A program made the translations under genes and the position numbers. This document shows, piece by piece, positions 1 to 4,770 of a stretch of 5,198 bases of DNA. A model generated the notes under the pieces. It was not told the origin of the DNA and ran no database searches. It saw only the letters and a list, made by a program, of their open reading frames with translations. Location: positions 1 to 5,198 of the forward strand of contig JAPPPC010000411.1 in assembly GCA_028817685.1 (NCBI GenBank), given 5' to 3'. The first letter of the stretch is position 1, and every line of letters starts with the position of its first letter. This DNA comes from Rhodospirillaceae bacterium (GTDB taxonomy: Bacteria > Pseudomonadota > Alphaproteobacteria > UBA8366 > GCA-2717185).

Positions 1-2
1 TG

Positions 3-74
3 CTGGATCTCAATCATGACGAAATCGAAAATGCTGATTTAGGCGTCTACACGTAGGACCAGTTCTACTAAGAT
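3..74 (+). pseudogene. Upstream in-frame part of the flavoprotein gene, interrupted by two stop codons
   Basis: Seen: reading back from base 75 in the same frame gives 24 codons that look like ordinary protein of this family, leading into the Phe-Arg-Leu-Thr-Gln-Tyr segment. They are broken by TAG at 54-56 and TAA at 69-71. The local reading is Tyr-Thr-stop-Asp-Gln-Phe-Tyr-stop-Asp-Leu-Phe. Family knowledge: members carry an acidic stretch with Glu residues just before this point (Tyr-x-Glu-Glu/Asp-x-Phe/Tyr pattern), so both stops sit where Glu (GAG, GAA) would fit, each one G-to-T change away. By hand count GC is 31 of 74 bases, against 42 of 60 at 1201-1260. Inference: this is the remnant of the real 5' part, and the N-terminal FAD-binding glycine motif would lie about 50 codons further left, outside the window. 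Pseudogenisation, sequencing error and readthrough cannot be told apart here. Confidence 0.6.
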
Positions 75-1292
75 TTGTTCCGTCTGACCCAATACCGCGC
101 CGACCCGGACAAGGCCGAAATGCTGGTCACCAAAAGCTTGGAGACGGTGCAGTGGATGAAGAGCCGCGGCGTCAAGTTCCAGCCGAGCTACGGCCGGCAG
201 GCTTTCAAAGTCGACGGAAAGTACCGCTTCTGGGGCGGGTTGTGCGTCGAGACCTGGGGCGGCGGCGAAGGTCTGATCGAGCTGGAAACCAAGGCAGCCG
301 AGGAGAACGGGATCGAAATCCTGTACGAGACGAAGGGTCTGTCACTGCTCTATGACGACGAAAAGGTCTACGGGCTGCGGGTCAAGCACAAGGGTAAGGT
401 ACGCGAAATTCATGCCGGCGCCGTTATCCTTGCCTCCGGTGGTTTCGAAGCCAACCCGGAGATGCGCACCCGTTATCTCGGCCCGGGCTGGGAGCTGGTC
501 AAGGTGCGCGGCACCCGCTTCAACACCGGCGGCGGCATCCAGATGGCGCTCGATATCGGCGCTATGCCGCACGGCAACTGGTCGGGTTGTCATGCGGTCG
601 GCTGGGATCTGAACGCGCCGGAGACCGGGGACCTGACCGTCGGCGACAATTTCCAAAAGCATAGCTATCCGCTCGGCATCATGGTCAACGCGACCGGTAA
701 GCGCTTCGTCGATGAGGGCGCGGACTTCCGCAATTACACCTACGCAAAGTATGGCCGCGTGATCATGGATCAGCCGGGCATGATGGCCTGGCAGGTCTTC
801 GATCAGAAAGTCATCGACATGCTGCGGGACGAATACCGCATCCGCCGGGTTACCAAGGTGACCGCCAATACCATCGAAGAGCTTGCACCAAAGCTGGAGG
901 GCGTCGACCCGGACCAGTTCGTCAAAACGGTCAAGGAATACAACGCCGCCGTCCAGACCGACGTGAAGTTCAACCCGGCCGTTCTCGATGGTCGCGGCAC
1001 GACCGGACTCGACGTGCCGAAAACCAACTGGGCCAACACCTTGGACGAACCGCCTTACGAGGCCTATGCGATCACCTGCGGCATCACCTTCACCTTCGGC
1101 GGCCTGCGGACAAACGACGACGGCAACGTGCTCGACACCGAGCTCAACCCGATCCCGGGCCTCTACGCGGCGGGCGAGTTGGTCGGCGGCATGTTCTGCT
1201 TCAACTATCCCGGCGGCACCGGCCTGATGTCCGGCGCGATCTTCGGACGGCTCGCCGGCAATAGCGCAGCGGCGCAGGTAAAGGGCGGCTGA
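75..1292 (+). CDS. FAD-dependent oxidoreductase, fumarate reductase/tricarballylate dehydrogenase-like (N-terminus missing)
   Basis: Role by family: FAD_binding_2 flavoproteins oxidise or reduce a C-C bond next to carboxylates (succinate, fumarate, tricarballylate); the substrate here is unknown. Seen in the 405 residues from base 75: a Val-Ile-Leu-Ala-Ser-Gly-Gly-Phe-Glu-Ala motif at about 117-126, a Gly-Lys-Arg-Phe-Val-Asp-Glu-Gly motif at 208-215 (typical site of the active-site Arg region), an Ile-Thr-Phe-Thr-Phe-Gly-Gly-Leu segment near 337-344, and the C-terminal flavin motif Pro-Gly-Leu-Tyr-Ala-Ala-Gly-Glu at 361-368 followed by Asn-Tyr-Pro-Gly-Gly-Thr-Gly-Leu. The N-terminal Rossmann GxGxxG motif is absent. 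The TTG at 75 is only the first start after a stop and has no Shine-Dalgarno sequence, so it is probably not the true start: homology continues upstream through two stops. TcuA-type proteins are about 470 residues, so roughly 75 are missing. A protein made from 75 would probably not bind FAD. The gene ends in TGA one base before the GntR gene. Confidence 0.85.
   Translation: MFRLTQYRADPDKAEMLVTKSLETVQWMKSRGVKFQPSYGRQAFKVDGKYRFWGGLCVETWGGGEGLIELETKAAEENGIEILYETKGLSLLYDDEKVYGLRVKHKGKVREIHAGAVILASGGFEANPEMRTRYLGPGWELVKVRGTRFNTGGGIQMALDIGAMPHGNWSGCHAVGWDLNAPETGDLTVGDNFQKHSYPLGIMVNATGKRFVDEGADFRNYTYAKYGRVIMDQPGMMAWQVFDQKVIDMLRDEYRIRRVTKVTANTIEELAPKLEGVDPDQFVKTVKEYNAAVQTDVKFNPAVLDGRGTTGLDVPKTNWANTLDEPPYEAYAITCGITFTFGGLRTNDDGNVLDTELNPIPGLYAAGELVGGMFCFNYPGGTGLMSGAIFGRLAGNSAAAQVKGG
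1281..1285 (+). promoter_or_regulatory. Ribosome binding site of the GntR gene, inside the end of the flavoprotein gene
   Basis: AAGGG lies 8 bases before the GTG at 1294 and within the last codons of the upstream gene. It supports the GTG start rather than a later in-frame start, and fits translational coupling between the two genes. Confidence 0.55.
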
Positions 1293-1293
1293 G

Positions 1294-1959
1294 GTGACGC
1301 AACCGGCGCTCGCCAAGAAGGACTTCCCGTCCCTTGGCGAGTTCGCCTACGAAGCATTGCGGACGCGGATCCGCGAGGGCGAATTGCCGCCCGGATCGCG
1401 GGTCCGCGAAGCGGAGATCGCAGAGCAGTTGGAGATCAGCCGGACACCGGTGCGCGAGGCGCTGCGCCGGTTGGAAGCGGATGGCTTTCTGGCCTTCGAA
1501 CCGCATCGCGGCATGGTCGTGGTGCAGCTCGATCATCAGTCGGTGATGGAGCTATACGCGATGCGCGAAGCCTTGGAAGGCACGGCCGCGGGGCTTGCCG
1601 CCCGGCACGCGTCGGACGCGGAGATTGCCGCCCTGCTCGATATGCTAGACCGCGAGAGCGCCTTGTTCGAAGATCCGGACCGGCTGGCGGCGCACAATCT
1701 GCAATTCCATCAAGCCCTGTTCCGCGCCGCGCATAACCGCTACCTGCTGAAAACGGCGAACGCGTTGCGGGATTCGATGGCGCTGATGCGCGGCACGACG
1801 ATGGCGGTGCCGGGACGGGCCGAAACGGCGCATCGCGAACACCGCACCTTGGCCGACGCCATTCGAACCCGCGATTCGGAGGCCGCCGAGCGCGCCGCCC
1901 GCCAGCACATCAACAGCGCACAGAGCGCCCGCCTGAAACTACTGTTCGAGCCTGTCTAA
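1294..1959 (+). CDS. GntR-family transcriptional regulator, FadR subfamily with FCD ligand domain
   Basis: DNA-binding regulator, usually a dimeric repressor released by a carboxylate effector. Seen: the 221 residues open with a winged helix-turn-helix at about 14-78. This includes the hallmark run Leu-Pro-Pro-Gly-Ser-Arg-Val at 31-37 and the recognition-helix motif Ser-Arg-Thr-Pro-Val-Arg-Glu-Ala-Leu at 49-57. An all-helical FCD domain follows at about 85-210. Its likely metal/ligand-binding residues are Asn135, His139 (Asn-x-x-Phe-His), His183 (Arg-Glu-His-Arg) and His205; family members have Asp or Asn in the first position. Length is normal for the family. The GTG start lies one base after the TGA of the flavoprotein gene and has AAGGG 8 bases upstream, so the two are probably co-transcribed. 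It likely regulates the flavoprotein operon, whose promoter lies left of the window; the effector cannot be read from sequence. It ends 5 bases from the convergent TPR gene. Confidence 0.93.
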   Translation: MTQPALAKKDFPSLGEFAYEALRTRIREGELPPGSRVREAEIAEQLEISRTPVREALRRLEADGFLAFEPHRGMVVVQLDHQSVMELYAMREALEGTAAGLAARHASDAEIAALLDMLDRESALFEDPDRLAAHNLQFHQALFRAAHNRYLLKTANALRDSMALMRGTTMAVPGRAETAHREHRTLADAIRTRDSEAAERAARQHINSAQSARLKLLFEPV

Positions 1960-1964
1960 ACTAT

Positions 1965-3950
1965 CTAGCCGTCTTGTCGCCGGCCGAAAAGCATCGTCAC
2001 GTTGATACGGCGATTCTCGTAACCTGGCTTGAAGGTGAAACGGTCGGTCTCGTGGAACAGGTCGGAGTTGAACAGCACCACCCGATTCTGCCGGTGCGGC
2101 ACGACCATCTTCCCGCTATCGTTTTCTGCCAGAAATTGCCGGATACGCGTCTGGTCTGCATTGTAATCCGTAAACCGCCAGTCCAGCGGCGCCTCCGCTT
2201 TATAAACGACCAAACCGCCGCTTTCCGGCGACAGGTTCGCCGCATCCGGTGTCACCCAGAAATTGACATTGACCGCCGCGGCGTCCGCATGAACTTCGAT
2301 CCCATTCAGACTGCTGTCATATTTAAATGCCCAGCATTGCAGCAACCGATGGTCTCTAAAAACCTCCGGAAGGGCTTGCCGAAAATCCTCTGCGATCTGC
2401 AGCACCAACGGGCAGGCGAGCCCGTCGTTCAGCATTGCACCGAGATACCCTTCACGGTGCTTCGTATCAAACCAGATCGTGCTTTCCAGCAGATATCGAC
2501 GCAGTAGTGCCAGTGTCTCGTCGGTCAACGCGTCATCGAAATAGGTCATTCCCGGTGCATTCTCGAAATAATCCCGGGTGATCGATGCCGTATCGAGCGA
2601 GCCGTTCACGGTCGACCCGTCAATTTTCGGCGCATCGACCCTGCTCAAAGGCCTGTTGTAGCAATCCGCCACGCGACCGAACTGCGCCTCCGAGAGCCGC
2701 ACGCGAAATTCGTCACCCTCGGGCCAATCGATATCGTCGCGCAACGTCTCGAAAATTTCAGCCAATTCATCGAAGCGGTTGTTGCCTTGCTGCGCGAGGT
2801 ACCGGTATTGCTCGATATCGTGGGAGATCTTCGCCTTCGAGACAAAGCGAAACAGTTCCGAGTCACTGGTGTCGGCGTCCGGTCCGCGCATCATCTGCAA
2901 GTAGGTATCGAAATGCGCGACGGCCTCTTCCGGCTCACCAAGCGCGGTCTTGACCAGTGCAAGATTGCTGTGTGCGTTGGCGTAACCCGGCTCGATTGCA
3001 AGCGCTTGCTCGAAATGCGCGGCGGCCCTGTCAAACCGGCTCAGATCCTGCTCTACCAGCCCCAAATCGTTATGGGCGTCCGGGTTACGGGGATCCGCTG
3101 CGATCAACTGCTCGATGACCTCGATGGCCTCCTCGTAGCGTTCCATAGCGTGCAGGGCGTTACCCATATTTTTGCGCGCATCGGCGTAGTCCGGGGCGTG
3201 GGTCAGCGCTTCGCGATAGCGGGACACGGCTTCGTCGAAGCGCTCGGTCTCCTGCAGCACATTGCCGAGATTGTTTAGCACTTCCGGATTTTCGGGATCG
3301 AGCGCCAACGCTTTCTTGAAACAATCGATCGCTTTGTCCAGTTCACAATTGCCCTGCAAGGCTAGACCCAAGTTGCAAAGCGTATCCGGATTTGTCGGAT
3401 CGAGATCGACTGCCTCGCGGCAATGTGCAATGGCCTCCTCCGAGCGCGCCAGCCGATGCAGAACCAGCCCAAGGCTGCTATGGGCCTTGGCGTAGCCGGG
3501 ATGGTGCGCAATCGCACTCTCGTAACTCTCGATGGCTTTGTCGAAATCGCCGATGGCGAACAGCGCGTTGCCGAGATTGTTGTGGGCGGCAGCGTTGCCC
3601 GGTTTGACGGACACCGCCTGCCGATAGCTGGCAATCGCCTCCTCGACACGGCCAAGGGCATTAAAGACCAAGCCCAGATCCGCATGCGCTTCGGCATAGT
3701 TTGGGGCAACTTTTGTAGCTTGCTGAATTAATGGCCAGGCGGCCTCGCTTTCGCCGACCTGATGCGCGATCACACCCAGCAGATGCAAGGCCGACGGATT
3801 CTCAGGTTCGATATCGAGTATCTCTCGATAGATATCTTCTGCCTGATCCAAACGGCCGGCATTATGGTGTTCGACAGCGAAGCGCAACGCGTCCTGCAGC
3901 CGACGCTGTGCATCCCTTAACGACGGTCCAGCTGACAAATCGCCCCCCAC
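1965..3950 (-). CDS. TPR-repeat protein with C-terminal 2-oxoglutarate/Fe(II) oxygenase-like domain
   Basis: A 661-residue fusion. Residues about 18-357 form ten tetratricopeptide repeats (helix-pair scaffold for protein binding). Residues 358-460 are an unassigned linker. Residues about 461-661 look like a double-stranded beta-helix dioxygenase: His554-Ala-Asp556 inside Glu-Val-His-Ala-Asp, distal His633 in Asp-Leu-Phe-His-Glu-Thr-Asp, and Arg647/Arg648 about 14 residues later, the usual spacing for the residue that binds 2-oxoglutarate. All key residues are present, so an active enzyme is plausible. By analogy with other TPR-oxygenases it may hydroxylate a protein held by the repeats, but the substrate is unknown. 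There is no signal peptide or membrane segment, so it is probably cytoplasmic. The GTG start at 3950 has GGAG (plus-strand 3961-3964) 10 bases upstream; the first in-frame Met is residue 268, inside the repeats, so a later ATG start is excluded. The stop is TAG. The gene is alone on its strand here, convergent with GntR and downstream of the PAS gene by 153 bases that hold a candidate promoter. Confidence 0.85.
   Translation of the reverse strand: MGGDLSAGPSLRDAQRRLQDALRFAVEHHNAGRLDQAEDIYREILDIEPENPSALHLLGVIAHQVGESEAAWPLIQQATKVAPNYAEAHADLGLVFNALGRVEEAIASYRQAVSVKPGNAAAHNNLGNALFAIGDFDKAIESYESAIAHHPGYAKAHSSLGLVLHRLARSEEAIAHCREAVDLDPTNPDTLCNLGLALQGNCELDKAIDCFKKALALDPENPEVLNNLGNVLQETERFDEAVSRYREALTHAPDYADARKNMGNALHAMERYEEAIEVIEQLIAADPRNPDAHNDLGLVEQDLSRFDRAAAHFEQALAIEPGYANAHSNLALVKTALGEPEEAVAHFDTYLQMMRGPDADTSDSELFRFVSKAKISHDIEQYRYLAQQGNNRFDELAEIFETLRDDIDWPEGDEFRVRLSEAQFGRVADCYNRPLSRVDAPKIDGSTVNGSLDTASITRDYFENAPGMTYFDDALTDETLALLRRYLLESTIWFDTKHREGYLGAMLNDGLACPLVLQIAEDFRQALPEVFRDHRLLQCWAFKYDSSLNGIEVHADAAAVNVNFWVTPDAANLSPESGGLVVYKAEAPLDWRFTDYNADQTRIRQFLAENDSGKMVVPHRQNRVVLFNSDLFHETDRFTFKPGYENRRINVTMLFGRRQDG
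2880..3899 (-). repeat. Ten degenerate 102-base repeats encoding the TPR array
   Basis: Seen: the Pro that closes each repeat falls at residues 49, 83, 117, 151, 185, 219, 253, 287 and 321, always exactly 34 residues (102 bases) apart. Each following unit starts with a variant of Ala-x-Ala-His-x-Asn-Leu-Gly. The units have diverged at DNA level, so this is a protein repeat array rather than a recent tandem duplication. Confidence 0.85.
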
Positions 3951-3970
3951 GATTCAGCCACTCCGCGCTC

Positions 3971-4003
3971 AGAGTTCTTACGTCGGAAACAGTAAAGAAC
4001 TCT
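3971..4003 (-). promoter_or_regulatory. Perfect 9-bp inverted repeat in the leader of the TPR-oxygenase gene
   Basis: AGAGTTCTT at 3971-3979 is matched by AAGAACTCT at 3995-4003, with a 15-base loop. It sits 20 bases upstream of the GTG and, if the proposed promoter is right, at the start of the transcript. It could be an mRNA hairpin limiting translation or a binding site for a dimeric regulator. There is no U-run after it, so an intrinsic terminator is unlikely. Confidence 0.45.
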
Positions 4004-4014
4004 TCCGAAGCGGT

Positions 4015-4044
4015 ATTATCGTACGGATGCTGAAGGTATTTTAA
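4015..4044 (-). promoter_or_regulatory. Candidate sigma-70 promoter for the TPR-oxygenase gene
   Basis: Reading the minus strand, a -35-like TTAAAA (plus-strand 4039-4044, 4 of 6 to consensus) is followed after 18 bases by a -10-like GATAAT (plus-strand 4015-4020, 5 of 6). Transcription would start near 4008, about 58 bases before the GTG. The region is clearly more AT-rich than the flanking genes. Prediction by eye only. Confidence 0.4.
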
Positions 4045-4049
4045 TACCT
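4034..4049. promoter_or_regulatory. Palindrome AGGTATT-TT-AATACCT, candidate operator
   Basis: A perfect 7-bp inverted repeat with a 2-base centre covers the candidate -35 box of the TPR-oxygenase promoter. A third half-site, GGTATT at 4012-4017, lies 23 bases away (about two helical turns) and overlaps the -10 box. This layout is what a repressor site would look like. The regulator is not identifiable. GGTATT also occurs once inside the TPR gene (2804-2809), so single half-sites do arise by chance. Confidence 0.4.
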
Positions 4050-4092
4050 AAATCTTTCGACTTCGAAGCACGCGATCTCTTGCTGCCGCGCG

Positions 4093-4120
4093 CTGGCCTG
4101 CGCTTATTCAGGCAGGCCAG
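4093..4120 (-). other. Hairpin spanning the stop codon of the PAS gene
   Basis: CTGGCCTGC at 4093-4101 pairs perfectly with GCAGGCCAG at 4112-4120. With one bulged base (4121) three more outer pairs can form. The 10-base loop holds the minus-strand TAA stop (4104-4106). It may be a 3' end processing or transcription-pausing structure. A run of U is lacking, so it is not a standard intrinsic terminator. Confidence 0.4.
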
Positions 4121-4574
4121 GCGCAACCAATTCGCCGACGATCAGACCGTGCAGAAAGAAGCCGACTTCCGACTGTTCATCCCAAAGCGGCAGATCGAGA
4201 ACGTTGAAGGCGATGAATTCACGGCCGGGGACAGGGACATAACCGGTCGTATGCCCGATCCGCGAGCCGTAACGCAGTTCCGCGAAATGGCGCTTTGACG
4301 GTTCGACTAAATCCGGCATCAGGGATTCGCACAGCAATTCGCCGGTTAAATCGCGCCCCAACAAATCGACGAACTGCGTTCCGAACAAGCGAAATCGGCA
4401 GTCACCGTCTTCCCATTCGGAAATCGCAATGCGCCCGACCCACGCACCGAAATCTTCGATGCCGAACGCGGTCTTCGGTGGCAACAAAGTCCCGTCGCGC
4501 TTCCCATCCCAAATGGCGAGCAAGCTGGAAAATCCGTCGATGTCCGGCAATGGATCCACCGGAAACGCCGTCAT
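4104..4574 (-). CDS. Small PAS-domain protein (PAS_5-like family, PF07310 type)
   Basis: A 156-residue single-domain protein. Seen: a Leu-Leu-Ala-Ile-Trp-Asp-Gly-Lys-Arg segment near 18-26, then Leu-Pro-Pro-Lys-Thr-Ala-Phe, and the family-typical Phe-Arg-Leu-Phe-Gly-Thr at 61-66 followed by Gly-Arg-Asp-Leu-Thr-Gly-Glu at 73-79. The second half is beta-rich, with Gly-Tyr-Val-Pro-Val-Pro and Phe-Asn-Val-Leu-Asp-Leu-Pro-Leu. Family knowledge: these short PAS proteins are common in alphaproteobacteria, have no attached kinase or cyclase, and their ligand and partner are unknown. No signal peptide or membrane helix is seen. The ATG at 4574 was chosen because recognisable sequence begins there, although its Shine-Dalgarno is weak. 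An in-frame TTG at 4587-4589 with AGGG 8 bases upstream (plus-strand 4598-4601) is a good alternative and adds five residues. The frame stays open to 4859, but that extension is Arg-rich, unlike the family, and overlaps the MlrC gene. Stop is TAA. Divergent from the MlrC gene. Confidence 0.8.
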   Translation of the reverse strand: MTAFPVDPLPDIDGFSSLLAIWDGKRDGTLLPPKTAFGIEDFGAWVGRIAISEWEDGDCRFRLFGTQFVDLLGRDLTGELLCESLMPDLVEPSKRHFAELRYGSRIGHTTGYVPVPGREFIAFNVLDLPLWDEQSEVGFFLHGLIVGELVAPGLPE

Positions 4575-4640
4575 CGTGTAGCTGTCCAACGAAGTAACCC
4601 TGTCTGTGCGGCGCCACGTGACGGCGCGGTTTTCCTCTGC

Positions 4641-4656
4641 GCGCCTATTTAGGCGC
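4641..4656. promoter_or_regulatory. Palindrome GCGCCTA-TT-TAGGCGC in the PAS/MlrC divergent region
   Basis: A perfect 7-bp inverted repeat with a 2-base TT centre, the same geometry as the palindrome at 4034-4049 but a different sequence. It lies 66 bases from the PAS start and 114 bases from the MlrC start, where an operator for a divergent pair could sit. A short RNA hairpin is less likely, given the 2-base loop. Confidence 0.35.
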
Positions 4657-4674
4657 ACGCGATCGGAAACACAA
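4646..4674 (-). promoter_or_regulatory. Weak candidate promoter for the PAS gene
   Basis: Minus strand: TTGTGT (plus-strand 4669-4674), then 17 bases, then TAAATA (plus-strand 4646-4651), each matching three of six consensus bases. The -10-like box lies inside the palindrome at 4641-4656. The spacing is good but the boxes are poor; offered as a possibility only. Confidence 0.2.
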
Positions 4675-4695
4675 CCGGCTCGAAACCTCGAATGT

Positions 4696-4724
4696 TTGCC
4701 GTCCTGTTCGGCCGCCACTACAGT
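4696..4724 (+). promoter_or_regulatory. Candidate promoter for the MlrC-like gene
   Basis: TTGCCG (4696-4701), a 17-base spacer, then TACAGT (4719-4724). The TTG of the -35 and four of six -10 bases match, which is usual for alphaproteobacterial promoters. The start of transcription would be about 40 bases before the ATG. Confidence 0.35.
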
Positions 4725-4755
4725 GCCCGCACGGCAATTGCGACGGGGCACCCCC

Positions 4756-4762
4756 GGAGAGG
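4756..4762 (+). promoter_or_regulatory. Strong ribosome binding site of the MlrC-like gene
   Basis: GGAGAGG ends 8 bases before the ATG at 4771. It fixes that ATG as the start; the protein from it begins directly with the conserved family N-terminus. Confidence 0.8.
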
Positions 4763-4770
4763 AAAACGAA

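Noticed and set aside
54..71. Recoding of stop codons as Glu or another amino acid as a genome-wide code change
   Set aside because: TAG and TAA serve as normal terminators for other genes in this same window, and pyrrolysine or selenocysteine insertion would not explain TAA.
342..1316. Long minus-strand open frame of 324 codons opposite the flavoprotein gene
   Set aside because: It is antisense to a clearly recognisable protein; its translation is low-complexity, rich in Gly, Val and His, and matches no family. It arises from GC-rich codon bias.
1960..1990. Possible bidirectional terminator between the convergent GntR and TPR genes
   Set aside because: No stem of useful length with a flanking T or A run is visible there.
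1974..2507. Plus-strand open frame of 177 codons opposite the oxygenase domain, and similar frames at 2585-2953 and 2787-3278
   Set aside because: All are mirror frames of the TPR-oxygenase gene with no family resemblance and no supporting start context.
4061..4068. 8-base palindrome CTTCGAAG
   Set aside because: Short, common by chance, and not placed at a promoter box or linked to another repeat.
4611..4633. GC-rich 5-bp stem (GCGCC/GGCGC) followed by GGTTTT, resembling a plus-strand terminator
   Set aside because: No plus-strand gene ends nearby, the stem is short, and the T-run is only four bases after two unpaired G.
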